Below are positions 13,100 through 25,110 of a stretch of DNA of 64,000 bases, one piece after another (positions within the stretch are counted from its first letter, which is position 1; the number at the start of each line of letters is the position of its first letter). The DNA is from Linanthus parryae (Eukaryota > Streptophyta > Magnoliopsida > Ericales > Polemoniaceae). Both the position numbers and the translations under genes were made by a program. The notes under the pieces are model-generated. The model ran no database searches and was not told where the DNA came from. It saw only the letters and a list, made by a program, of their open reading frames with translations. The stretch covers positions 49,905,863 to 49,969,862 of the forward strand of contig JALGPY010000010.1 of the NCBI GenBank assembly GCA_023055425.1, written 5' to 3'.

Positions 13100-13130
13100 A
13101 GAGAGAGTTTGTCCCCAAACTCGAGCTTCC

Positions 13131-16100
13131 TCAGTTGAAAAGGTGCGGATACTTTGACCTTATCTCATCCTCACGCTCCCACGTTGCTTCTTCAACCGCA
13201 TGATTTCTCCAAAGAACCTTCACCAACGGTATGACTTTACTCCTCAAAACTTGATCCCTTTGCGCTAAGATCTCCACGGGCACCTCCTGGTATGTAAGAT
13301 CCTCTTGCACGTTCAGTGGCTCATACTCTATCACATGGCTCGGATCGTACACATACTTTTTAAGCATGGACACGTGAAATACATTGTGTACTTTCTCCAT
13401 TTCAGGGGGTAACGCCAAGCGATAAGCAACTGGTCCTACCCTTTCTAGAATCTCAAATGGTCCAACATAGCGAGGGCTTAGTTTTCCTTTCTTACTAAAA
13501 CGCATCACACCCTTGGTTGGAGACACTTTCAGAAACACGTGGTCTCCCACACCAAACTCTAGTTCCCTTCTTCGGTTGTCACTATAACTTTTCTGGCGGC
13601 TTTGAGCTGTTTTAAGACGTTCCTGGATAGTTCGAATCTTTTCGGTTGTCATCTGCACCAACTCTGGACCATACAATTTTCTTTCACCCACCTCTGCCCA
13701 ACAAATAGGTGACCTGCACTTCCTTCCATACAACGCCTCGAAGGGAGCCATCTTGATACTTGCTTGGAAGCTATTATTGTAAGCAAATTCGATCAAGGGA
13801 GGGTGTTCCTCCCATCCTCCCTTGAAATCCAAAACACAAAGGCGATGCAAATCTTCAAGCGTCTGAATAACCCTTTCTGATTGACCATCTGTCTGAGGAT
13901 GAAAAGCTGTGCTAAAGTTCAACTTCGTACCTAAAGCCTCCTGTAGTCCCTTCCAAAACCTTGATACAAACCTCGGATCGCGGTCTGACACAATAGAAAC
14001 CGGTATCCCATGCAGACGAATAATTTCTTGAATATACAATTGAGCCAGCTTCTGTAGTGAATGAGTCATCTTCACGGCCAAGAAATGAGCTGATTTAGTC
14101 AGTCGATCGACTATAACCCAAATAGCATTGTTTCCACATGACGATCTCGGAAGCCCAGTGACGAAATCCATCGTTATGTGCTCCCACTTCCACTCAGGAA
14201 TAGGAAGGGGTTGCAGAAGTCCTCCTGGTTGTTGGTGTTCTGCCTTGACTTGCTGACAATGAAGACATCGAGCCACGAAGTCTGTGATCTCTCGCTTCAT
14301 TCCCGTCCACCAGAAAAGCTCGTGAAGGTCCTGGTACATCTTGGTGGATCCTGGGTGTACAACGAAGCTGGAGTAGTGAGCTTGTTGGAGTACTCTATGA
14401 TTGATCTCTGGATCATTTGGGACACATACACGACCATGGTACTCCAGGATTCCATCATGGATAGAGAAATCAGTATTCCTTCCTTCAGTCACTTCATCTC
14501 GAATCTTTACAAGAGTAGGATCATTCTGCTGTGCTTCTCGAATCTCGTCTATCAGTGCGGGTTGGACCGTGAGTGCATATACGCAACTAGATGTTCCATG
14601 AGGGATTACTTCCAGTTCTAGCTTCTCGATTTCCTCTTTTAGCCTTTCTTGTGTAGTGAGGAGGTAAGTGAGGTTTCCGGAAGATTTCCTACTCAAGGCG
14701 TCTGCCACAACATTAGCCTTCCCCGGGTGATAGTGAATGGTGAGATCGTAGTCCTTCATTAACTCCAGCCACCTCCGTTGTCTCATGTTCAACTCCTTCT
14801 GAGTGAATAAATACTTAAGGCTCTTATGATCCGTGTAAATCTCGCAAGACTCCCCGTACAGATAGTGTCGCCAGATCTTAAGAGCAAAGATCACCGCCGC
14901 GAGTTCTGGGTCATGCGTTGGGTAATTCACTTCATAGGGTTTCAGTTGCCTAGAAGCATAAGCAATCACCTTTCCATTCTGCATTAGAACACACCCTAAA
15001 CCTTTCTTTGAGGCATCACTATATATAACAAATCCTCCTGATCCGCTAGGCAATGCCAAGATGGGAGCTGACACCAGTCTATTCTTCAATTCCTGAAAAC
15101 TATTTTCACACTCATCAGTCCATTGAAATGGCACTTCCTTCCGCGTGAGCCTGGTTAATGGGGACGCCAACAAAGAGAAATCCTTTACAAATCTCCGGTA
15201 ATAACCCGCTAGTCCAAGGAAACTACGAATTTCTGGAACATTGGTCGGTCTAGGCCAGTTCACTACTGCTTCAACCTTCTGCGGGTCTACCGATATCCCA
15301 TCCTTTGACACGACATGTCCTAAAAATGATATATGTTGCAACCAAAACTCGCACTTACTAAACTTTGCATACAACTTCTTTTCCCGTAGGGTCTGCAGCA
15401 CAACTCGCAAATGTCGGTCATGATCCTCCTCGCTCTTAGAGTAAACCAAGATGTCATCAATGAAGACTATAATGAAGTCATCTATATACGGCTGGAATAC
15501 CCTATTCATTAAATCCATAAACGCTGCAGGGGCATTGGTCAAGCCGAATGGCATCACAAGAAACTAATAGTGGCCATATCTAGTGCGAAATGCACTCTTG
15601 GGTACATCATCAGCTTTGATGCGTAACTGGTGGTATCCTGACCTCAAGTCAATCTTAGAAAATACCTTAGCTCCCTGTAACTGGTCAAACAAGTCATCAA
15701 TTCTTGGCAACGGGTACTTATTCTTTATGGTGACCTTGTTCAATTCCCTATAATCAATGCATAACCTCATTGTACCATCCTTCTTCTTGACAAATAAAAC
15801 AGGTGCTCCCCAAGGCGAGGTACTAGGCCTTATAAACCCCTTATCAAGCAGTTCCTGAATCTGTACCTTTAACTCTCTCAATTCCGCAGGGGCCATTCTA
15901 TATGGGGCTTTCGAGATAGGTGAGGTTCCGGGAATCACATCAATACTAAACTCAATTTCTCTCTCTGGAGGTAAATTGGTTAAGTCATCAGGGAAAACAT
16001 CTTGGTATTCATTTACTACCGGAATATCCTTAGGACTGAGCTCTTTGGATGATCTGTCCAAAATCCAAGCAAGGTAACCCTGACACCCTTTCTTGAGTAG

Positions 16101-17600
16101 CTTATTCGCTTTCATAGCGGACAACACGTAAGGTGGGGATACTACTCCATCTCCTGAAAAGGTAAACTCTGACATCCCTGGAATGCAAAATACGACCTTC
16201 TTGTTCGAACAATCTATGGTGGCATGATTTAAGGTAAGCCAATCCATTCCCAAGATAACGTCAAAGTCATGAATTCCTAAGGGTATCAGGTCGACAACTA
16301 AAGGGATCCCATCTACCACAATTCCACATTTACGATATACGGAGGAACTACCCAAGGTTATGCCAGCAGGTGTAGACACACTAAGCGTAAAGCCTAACGG
16401 TTCCGGAGACTTATGGATATTACCAACAAAATGAGAAGCAACAAAAGAATGGCTAGAACCAGAATCAATTAACACATGAGCGGGAGTTGCTTCAATAGGT
16501 AAAGTACCTGCCACGACGGATGCAGCTGCCTGAACGTCACCAGGAACTAGGGCAAAAGCTCTACCCTGTTGATTCTGTGGGGCTCCAGTAGGTTGAGGCT
16601 GGTGAACTGAAACACTTGGTGCGTTGGAGGGAGTTGTCTTAGCAGTTGGGCATTCTTTCAAAACGTGACCTGGCTTCCCGCATCGATAACACACGTTGGA
16701 ACCAAAGTAGCATGCACCCCTATGAAGCTTGTTGCACTTAGAACATCGTGGGTAGCTACCACTTGTGTTGGATGAAGCGCTCTTACTGAAGTTGGAACCG
16801 CTGCCCTGCTTCTTGAAAGACGTGCTTTGATTTGGCCCAATCCTCTGAGTATTCTTGCTCGTGTCATTCCTCTTTTTCTGCTCCCTCTGTCTGTTGAACT
16901 CCTCAGTTCCCCTTTCAGCCATCATTGCTCGCTCCACGACTTCATTGTAGGTTGGAAGCTTCAGTAGTTCAACCCTGTTCCTGATGCCCATGCGAAGACC
17001 GCTTTCAAACTTACGTGCTTTCTTCCCCTCGGTATCAACCACATACGGAGCGTAACGAGACATCGTTGTGAACTGAGCCTCATACTGAGCGACTGTGAGG
17101 TTCCCTTGGGTGAGAGTCAAGAACTCGTTTACTTTCATATTCTGTAACGCGGGTGGGAAGTACTTATCATTGAAAGCCTCCACAAACTGGTTCCAGGTGA
17201 GGTTTGGACGATTGAGCTTTAACATCAACCACCACCTATATGCTTCATCCTTAAGGGTGTATGTCGCAAAGTTGACCTTCTGCTGATCATCGCACTGTAG
17301 GACATCAAAGTTCTTCTCCATCTCTAGAAGCCATGATTCAGCGGCTGCCGGATCAGCTGCTCCATTAAACGATGGGGGTCCCAGTGCCTTGAACTTGTCA
17401 ATCGTCACCCTTGAACTACCCGATAGCATTTGCATAAGTCCTTCAACGGCTCGCTCCAATCCATGAGAGTTTCCTCCAGCTGATGATCCTCCGCCCTCGT
17501 TTCCGGTGTTTGTCTCATGTTGCACGTGGCCAGTGGTTCCGTCACCCATAGCGTTGTTGCCGTTCCCGTCTCCCAAACCAATCCTGCTTAGGTGGTTCAT
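13131..17600 (-). pseudogene. Gag-pol polyprotein, right unit; one in-frame stop in RT
   Basis: Same length and domain order as the left unit: Gag, CCHC knuckle, aspartic protease and RT start in 15564-17600, then after TAG the remaining RT, RNase H, integrase and chromodomain-like tail in 13131-15557. The two units differ by about ten amino acids in all. At several of these ([18 protein letters not shown]) the right unit keeps the residue usual for plant gypsy RNase H, so it seems less decayed. The TAG at 15564-15566 is identical to that of the left unit. Apart from that single codon the frame looks intact. Confidence 0.9.
15564..15566 (-). other. Premature TAG in RT, right unit
   Basis: Same stop as at 8348-8350, in identical context between YGHY and FLVMPFG. 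Confidence 0.92.
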
Positions 17601-17797
17601 CGTCCTAGGTGGAAGTTATACAATTTTCTTATAACATACTAATATCCCTAAAGCAACGAGCTAACATAATACATGCACACAGAAGCATAAATTTACGTAC
17701 ACGTACTGATGGTACCAAGAACTTTACGATCATACTTATCTAATAAACACATAAAAGGGTTTCCTAGTATTAATAACTACGGTCTTTATAACCTAGA

Positions 17798-17809
17798 GCT
17801 CTGATACCA
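17798..17809 (-). promoter_or_regulatory. Primer-binding site (tRNA-iMet), right unit
   Basis: Minus strand TGGTATCAGAGC, five bases from the end of LTR3 and identical to the left-unit site. Confidence 0.88.
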
Positions 17810-17814
17810 CAAAC

Positions 17815-20671
17815 TGTCACACCCCTCTCCCGACGACCCCGATTAGCGGGACGGAAGTGCGACAGACGCCGGTGATGCCTTAACTCATCGAGGGGCTAAA
17901 CAAAGTAATTTATGAAAAGTAGCTTTAATATTTGTTTTTTTTCGTTGGCGGAAGCGTATCTAAGAAAACATTTAGGGGTCGTCAAGTATAAAAATAAGAA
18001 GTTGATTGGGAGAGAAAATAAGTACTGTTTCATATGAAAAGTTCCAAAAAAAAACATGTACTTGTAAATAACGATTATTTAGCCCGCTCGACTTGTGACA
18101 TGACAGAGCATAATTCGAGGGTAGCGAGGGATACCAACAAACTTAGTCCATGAGTCATACATACATAGTTCCACTTTATACATAGCCAAAAGCCTCCGTA
18201 GGCCAAAATATGCTAACATAGCTTACACATTCAAAAGAAAGTTCATAGATATCCTACACGACATAGCTTAGGTATCCAAACAAAGCAGCCACACCTCAAG
18301 CAAGTTAATCACTCTAGGGCGTTCTCGGTCTCCTTGTTACCTGAAAAACATAAAGTCCCAAAAGGGTGAGCTCAACTAGCTCAGTGAGTTACGGTTACGT
18401 CCCTCCGTAGGTTTGGAAAACGAAAAGGCTAAACTTATTTCATGGACATGAATTAAATCATTTCATAAACTTGAGAATAATATTATTTCATAGAATTTAA
18501 AAGCGTAACATGTGTAACTGAGAACATACTTGCAGGAATCATACTAGTTTTTTCTTAGGCCCGTGATAACCATCATGACATAACGTAACGTAGGGACATG
18601 TCCAACACGACGGCTCGTGAGGCGACGCGTGCCTGCTTATATTGCCCCGGCAAAAGGGCCATAGCCTGCCTATACCCGACAGGGGGTTTCACTCCGGTAT
18701 CGTGGCCTTTCTAAAACGTGTCTTGAGTCATAAAGAATTATCTTAAATCATTTATTGTGTCCATGGGGTCATAAAAATCGTTTATGAGTACAAATCGTGT
18801 TGCAAATAACAATTGAACATTTATAATTTGGAGCATTTCATCATAAACATTGAAACATGTAAATCATGTCATGGGACCAATTTAAAACGTATACATATCG
18901 AAACAATAAGTGAGGCTGGGTACAAACTTTGGGAAGTAAAGTAACTCACCTCGCTACGCCCGAATTAGTCTGAACTCTAAGAATCTTACCGCGGAGCTTA
19001 GCTAGGTCCTAACTTGATCTAGATACACATAACACAAGAATATAGAAGAATAATATAAGTGTCGCGAATCACACATACTTCCTAGTACTACATGCATTGC
19101 AACATAGGGGATTCATAACGTGCCACTTACAAAAACTATAGAATTTACTAACTAAAATGGTAAAAATATCTTATAAACATAATAAAATATAATTTGGACC
19201 CAAACTTAAAGTTTGTAAAACTTATATGAAAAAGTTTCTACATTTTACTTGTAGGCAAAGTGTAACCATCAATAGTTCACAAATTCATATATAATTCAAA
19301 ATAATTATCCGGGACTCGAAATTTTTACGTTACATATATAAAGAGTTCACCTATAACATACTGTAATATCAAGAATTATAAAATTTTCTAAATATTTTTA
19401 AAGATAATATTTCGGATTAGTTTTAGTACAAAAACATGGGCTGGTAGCAGCCTTGGAAATAAATTCATAAAATATTCATACAAATTCCAAAAATTATAAA
19501 ATTGTTACAGTAGGTAGATAACATGTATGGGAACAACATATCCAAATTTTGTAAGAATTGAAGTAGTTTAAGTACATGAAATTGATGATTTACCGGACTG
19601 GTTTAGAGTTGAATAGAGTATCAAAACAGACCCGGTTTTTGGTGGATTAAAAATTCAATTTAAGTCAATTTGTTATGAAATTTTTACTGTAAACATATCA
19701 CATGCAAATACACCAACTGTAATTTTTTCATAATTTTCTAAAAATTTTAAATATTTTTCCTAATTTTGTGAAAATGGACTCAAAACATGAGTTTTGTGAT
19801 TTTTCATACTCCAAAACTTGATGCATGAAGAAATTGCTTTACAAAAACATGAAATTACATCAAAAACTCTAAAATCACCTACTTAAAGGTAGTCATAACA
19901 TATTCTTCTATGATCCTAAGTGTGATTACTCATTAAACTTGTTTTTTGTTGACATGCATGAACAATCTACATGAATGGAAGTGAAAACTAGATTCACAAG
20001 ATGTATTTTGTACCTTGAATAGTGATGATGAGATTGTGTTGGTGCCTCCTAGCCTCTTAAAGTGGAGCTTTTAGCATAACTTGATGGAAATTATGAAGAA
20101 AATGAGGGTTGATCCTTCAATTTTGGGAATTTTGGAGAAGATTTAGGACATGGAGCTAGAATGGGGGAAAAGTCTCATAAGAGAAGAGAGAAACAATAGA
20201 AGAGATGGACGGATGAGTTTGGGAGGAGGAGGAGAAAGTGGAGAAGGAGTGGGGTGACAAGTGTTGAGGGGGAGATGACACATGTCATGGGTAGTTCATG
20301 CAAAATGGGGGAATGGATTTGGTGCAACAATTGCACCAATTCTATGACTCTATGAGCTTCCAAATTCGGCAAGTATAGACATGTGACTACTTGTGTGGAA
20401 AAACTACTACGTAATACTTGTACAATTTCAACACACTATCATACATACTAAACAAATTTTAATTATTCACATAACATTCCTCCAACTTATTTCTTGGTTA
20501 TGCATAACACCAAAGAAACTTAAGAATTAACAATTTAGCACCCACATGAACATTTTATCAAAAATAGTTACTTAATCTAATTGGGCACATAATAATAGTA
20601 ATACTATTTAACTAAACGATTAATAGCAATTAATAAATAATTTCATAACTTAAATATTTAGGGTTACCACA
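17815..20671 (-). repeat. LTR 3 (5' LTR of right unit), 2857 bp
   Basis: TG...CA termini; full length, retaining the segment lost from LTR2, including the candidate TATAAA (minus strand, 18175-18180). In coding orientation this is the promoter-bearing LTR of the array. It carries a few private changes, and about 20 substitutions separate it from LTR1, which by eye is below 1 percent divergence. Confidence 0.9.
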
Positions 20672-20676
20672 CCAGG
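20672..20676. repeat. Target-site duplication, right (CCAGG)
   Basis: CCAGG directly after the terminal CA of LTR3, matching 3007-3011. Confidence 0.9.
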
Positions 20677-22924
20677 TCCACTTTGAAGCATTCCTTTTTT
20701 CTGTTCAGTTGGTTGTTTGTGTCACCGCCCCCCTCTCTCTCTCACTCCCTCTATCTTCCCCACCCACATGCACCCTACCGCTCCACCATCTCTCTCTTGT
20801 TTTTCACACTCTCTTAACTTTACTTGTCAACACAAACACTCCTAAAACTCATACACCCGGCCACCGGACTAAAATTCATCCACCGCCTCACCCTAACCGG
20901 GCACCGACCATCTCCACCCAAGCACCAAATATAGACCAAAACTCTAAAAAATCCGGTCATTAAATTCCCCACTCATGCACTCATATTTTCTCAAATCCCA
21001 AAATTGTTTGAGCTTAAGTTGTGGTTAACCAAACTGTGTTTTCCAAACAATCCACTAAAAATAGAGAATGATAAAAAAGAGGGTACCCCCCACAGAATTT
21101 CAGATAAAAAGTAAGAACCGAACCAAAATTTCAAATGGAAAGATATGAAGCTTCTTAATACACGGCTACTGCAAACCCTAGCTCCGAATCTGTCGTCTAT
21201 TTAAGCCGATTTATACATCCTTCTTGACCTCATCGCCGCCGACGACAGATAACCTGTCGGATTTATCTGAAAGAGGCCTGCGAGATCACCAATTGGTTCA
21301 CGGTGAGATACTTCTCCCTTCAGCCAGTAATCGCCCTCCGACGTGTTTTTAAAGATATCATGTAAGTGACCTCTCATTTGAAATTTTAGTTTCTGGGTTT
21401 TGGATTTAATGGCGTGGTTCGAATTGGGTCTCTTTTGCTCATTGATTTCCAATTCCTGTTACAGAGACATGAAGAATATAATGGCCAAGAACATCTCTCC
21501 GGTTTGCAGAAACTTCAACTCAACAGTTTTTCTTTTTACAAAGTGGGTAAGAGAGATTGCTTTGACTTCATTTAGTATTGGTTCCTTAATCTATAATTTC
21601 TGACTTATTTGATTGTGAGTTGTTTGATTCATCTGTGACCCCCCCCCCCCCCCCCCCCCCCTGGTTATGTCTGTAAAGCATCCTATGCTGTAAAACTATA
21701 CTTATATGCAGACTGCAGGCATTCATGACGTTTTATTCACAAGCACACCATACTAAATAAAAGTATAAATTCACCATTAAAAATTATAATTGGCTTAGTT
21801 AGAAAAAGGGCTTATGTTTGAAATTTGAATGGAAGAGTGAGTGTTGTGAGATTCAGGAGATGTATTCTTTCTACTCAACGAGGGAGTTTTGTTTGTCCTG
21901 GTCATCATCGACTAATAGGAAGGCTGAAATACAATGTTGTGTTTATTATATATTATTCTCAACCTCTTACTAATTTCCCTTGATTGGTTAGTTTTAACAG
22001 AGAAACCTGAATTAGATATCTGAAGTCTTCTAACTTACTGATTTTGTTTTGGTAGGCACTCCTCTTCAGTAAGAAAGATGCTATATTTTGCCATTTTCTC
22101 TAACTGTTACTTGTCATGGTATGATTGGATCTTACTGTTTTGTTCATTTTTAGTATTTTTACTAAAAAAAAATGTACTAACCAGTTCGAGAACACCCAGT
22201 GTCGCCCACCTGACTCAACCTGCTCTTTTAGTTGGCATCCCCCACACATTCTTTTCCTTCCAGTACTTTAGGTAGAACAAAAGCAGGAATCGAGCTTCCC
22301 CATTCTCCAAGATTTGAAGTCAATTAGAATGGTTGAATAAAGCCTCAGTTTAGTCCTACATTTCTCTGTAGCATGTTGGTCTCGATGTTTAAGAAACAGG
22401 TTTGTAGTTAGATTCACCACTCTTTATCCTCAAAAGCTCGTTGATTCATTCCTTTCCGTAGAGGCAGAACTACCATGTTAAGAGCGAGTCTCTGAAATCT
22501 CTCTCCTGTAAATATTCTACATCTCTATCAAGCATGTCAAAAGGAAGTACTCAATTGATTTCCCATTCTTATCACATGAAATAGCGAGTTGTCGTAATTT
22601 CTTCCTCGCGAGAGGCACATTACGTACATAAGGTCTTTGCAGGATGACACACTCGAAATGCTCTCCAACAAAAGAAGATTGTCAATCTATGGGAAGTTGC
22701 ATAAAAAATGATATGAGTGTTATATACCTTTCTATATGTTTGAAACTAATAATTATATTCATTTCCTCATCTTTGTTCCTTGACATTAATATGGATGTGG
22801 AGAAGTTTGTAACGACTGGCAAAGTTCGATGCCATAAGCCAATTAATTACTCAAATATAATTTCTCGTCAGTTCTATTTAATAAACTTAATAAACTAGTG
22901 AATTCATGTCCTTTCCTAGTTGTG
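20677..22924 (+). other. Non-coding stretch with conserved splice-like signals, left copy
   Basis: No intact ORF. It matches 56072-58324. It begins with a pyrimidine-rich tract (CCCCTCTCTCTCTCACTCCC), then a TATTTAAG-type box near 21200. Candidate introns on plus: GTAAGT at about 21364 to TTACAG at about 21466, a following exon holding ATGAAGAATATAATGGCC and ending in GGGTAAGAG, an acceptor TTTTGGTAG near 22056, and an acceptor TTTGCAG near 22643 before ATGCTCTCCAACAAAAGAAG. These signals are also present in the right copy. This could be the 5' part of a split gene or untranslated exons; no protein family is recognised. Confidence 0.3.
21639..21661. repeat. Poly-C tract (23 C)
   Basis: An uninterrupted run of 23 C between GTGA and TGGTTATG. 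The right copy has only four C at this place (CTGTGATCCCCTGG), so this is an expansion private to the left copy or an assembly artefact. Confidence 0.9.
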
Positions 22925-22930
22925 ATGAAA

Positions 22931-23755
22931 CTGGTAAAATTCTGCAATCCATGATCTGCCTTTATGGTAATTTTGCCGAACTTGCCACGATTCTGTGTAG
23001 AATCTATAGTTTGAGAACCTTATTGTTTTCTTGTTGTTCGTACTGAACATAAAGCTTTTATCTATCTCCCACCAATGTGTTACGAGAAACATAAATGGTT
23101 TATTGATTTACAGTTTTACACTTTTAGCATTAGTAGAAGAATTGCATGATCTTTAAAAGATTGTTGCTAGATGTTATTTATTTTACTAAAAGAAAATAAG
23201 ATTTTGCGGTTAATTGGTTGTATAATATTAAATTCATAGCTATTGTGAGTAGTGCATGATCCAAGACAAGGCTTTCATAGTAGAGAGTCTTGCGGAGACT
23301 TATGGTATTGACCCCCAGGAGACTTCTGCCTAGGCATCCAACATAACTTCAACTGATCTTACTATTTCTTTTGTGGTTTTAGCGAGCTGATATTCAAGTT
23401 GGATGTGAAGAATGTTGTCTCAAATGGGAACTTGAAACAAGTATCAATTGACTCCTGGTTAATTTTAGATTTAAAGATCCACGAAAGATCATTTTTATAT
23501 CTAAATTGTCACCTGGTTAATTTTAGATTGAAAGAACCTCCAATGGACTCTAAAAATCTCCCAGAGCATGTTCTAACATTTTAGAATTGGATTGAAGTGC
23601 AAATGGTTAAAACTGAGATTATCTCATGGTAGAGCTTGTATGGTTAGGCGATCCATGTACTCTTTGGGAGCTCAAGATGCTTTAATGCGGTATCTCAACA
23701 TATAATTTCTTTATATTAATTTGAGATATTTCTAAATTTCATTTAAGGAGCTGTT
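22931..23755. other. AT-rich stretch, no gene seen
   Basis: Short frames only (for example 23399-23584). A TTAATTTTAGATT(T/G)AAAGA phrase occurs twice within about 65 bases near 23460-23535. No family resemblance found. Confidence 0.5.
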
Positions 23756-24065
23756 TCTTGACAGCCACAAACATCCATAGGGTAAATATATATACTCACT
23801 GAGATCCTCTCGTGTAATTATAAATTTAACGTAAACACTCGAGAAGTTAACTATTGTGACTGCAATTAATGTGATGTATTCACTAGTAATCTACGTCGGA
23901 ATTTATAAAAGAGAGTGTTTCAGGTGAACTCTTACTATATTGTGGAAAAAGTAAGTGGAGAAGGGTAGATGGGCAACTGGTTGGGCAAACTTTTTTCTGA
24001 CACAAAAGAAAATATGCCTTCCAGACAAGTGTTTTGTCAAAAATATGAATATACATATGAGCTTT
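23756..24065 (+). repeat. Diverged local duplicate, copy 1
   Basis: Shares collinear phrases with 25525-25805 plus 26032-26065: TTGACAGCCA, GAGATCCTCTCGT, GGAGAAGGGTAGA, GGCAACT(G/T)GTTGG and GGACAAGC/CAGACAAGTGTTTTGT. Divergence is substantial. No coding function is apparent. Confidence 0.55.
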
Positions 24066-24972
24066 CGCTACCCATGTTTCTTTCACCCACGGCCCATATA
24101 CAAATTGTAGGTATGTTAGAGGACATGACATCAAAGTGAATACTTAGAGAAACGTTCTGTTCAGGAATTGTATTATTGAAGTTGTACCATAACTAGAAAA
24201 CCTTCTTAACCTTTTCTTTGGCCATTGTACTTGAGTGTCACGTACCACTATATCAACTTAAGAAGGGATATTTTATATCAATGATAAAAAATTTGATACA
24301 GATAATGAATACAGAAATCTAAATGATCTCCGAATCGCTAATAAAACTAGCTTATCTACCATGTCGAGATCACCTAGTCGCAAAAACCTGTAAAACAATA
24401 GGGTGAGCAAAAACCCAATAGAGATCGTGTTGCCACAAAACTACCTCTTAAATTGTGTCACATAAACACGTAATAGCACAAAATAATAATATCTGAACTT
24501 AATCATATAACCTTTCATACCATAAAGTAATTGGACAACTCCAATTCAGCGATCGCATATCATCAATATCATTTAACATATAGCTGCAAAAAAACATTTA
24601 AATTATCAAACTCACGTATAATTTTAACTTCAATATACGTGAACGTGACTATTCCCTTACCTGGAAAAAAGTCGAAATCTGGCCTTTGAAATGAATCGAA
24701 ATAGCCTTAAATAATACACGGACTATAATCTCCCCATAAAGTGGTCAAATCTCTCTTTCAAAATAATACTCTCAAATATGGAGAATATAATGGGAAGAAC
24801 TCTTCCCAAAATAAGTATATTAGAGAAATGGGGAAGGGAGGTGTGATTTTCAAATGAAGAGGGAGGGCTATTTATAGAGGGGTTGCTGTGGCGGGTGCCA
24901 GCTGACATTCTTGGAAAATCTCCGTAGCCTTCTGTAATTATCGCTGGTGAGTTGCCAAAAAGTAAGTAGGAG
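24066..24972. other. LTR-like or promoter-like non-coding stretch
   Basis: No gene seen. CTGTAAAACAATAGGGTGAGC near 24390 resembles the AAAAGGGTGAGCTCAA region of the Tekay LTRs above, and a TATAAATA box on the minus strand lies at 24869-24876, preceded by GC-rich sequence and followed by a pyrimidine-rich leader. This would fit an old LTR fragment transcribed leftward, but no matching termini were found. Confidence 0.3.
24869..24876 (-). promoter_or_regulatory. TATA-box candidate
   Basis: Minus strand reads CTCTATAAATAGCCC, a strong plant TATA-box match, in an otherwise gene-free stretch. Its target is unknown; it may be a retrotransposon promoter. Confidence 0.35.
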
Positions 24973-25045
24973 GTGTCACGGATCGAACCCGCGACGTGAG
25001 TCATGAAACACATGGAACTTTCCATTGAGTTAGCGTCCACATCCA
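24973..25045 (-). repeat. tRNA-derived sequence (degenerate)
   Basis: The minus strand has a B-box GGTTCGATCC (24980-24989) within a foldable T-arm, CGCGG/CCGTG, and an A-box-like CTAACTCAATGGAAAG about 40 bases upstream. The acceptor ends do not pair well, so it is not a functional tRNA. It could be a tRNA pseudogene or the head of a SINE. Confidence 0.35.
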
Positions 25046-25110
25046 AGAAATATTACCGAACTTAACCTTCAAGTCTGAGATTTTGATAACACCAAAATAA
25101 ATAAGAAAGA

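Larger units (their letters stand above)
3012..20671 (-). mobile_element. Ty3/gypsy (Tekay/Del-like chromovirus) tandem array: LTR-int-LTR-int-LTR
   Basis: Three LTRs (3012-5870, 10599-13086, 17815-20671) enclose two internal regions of identical length, 4728 bp each (5871-10598, 13087-17814), all with the coding strand on minus. Only the outermost ends carry a target-site duplication (CCAGG). The middle LTR has none, being bounded by a polypurine tract on one side and a primer-binding spacer on the other. This is the expected product of unequal LTR-LTR recombination between sister or homologous chromosomes after one insertion. Assignment to Tekay/Del rests on gag-pro-RT-RNaseH-IN order, LTRs of nearly 2.9 kb, the initiator-Met primer site and a chromodomain-like C-terminus. 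Confidence 0.9.

Noticed and set aside
21201..21452. 83-codon minus-strand frame as a gene
   Set aside because: A several-base indel in the right copy shifts the frame, and no family is recognised.
24723..25046. 107-codon minus-strand frame
   Set aside because: It runs across the tRNA-like sequence and the TATA-like region; no domain and no support from a paralogue.
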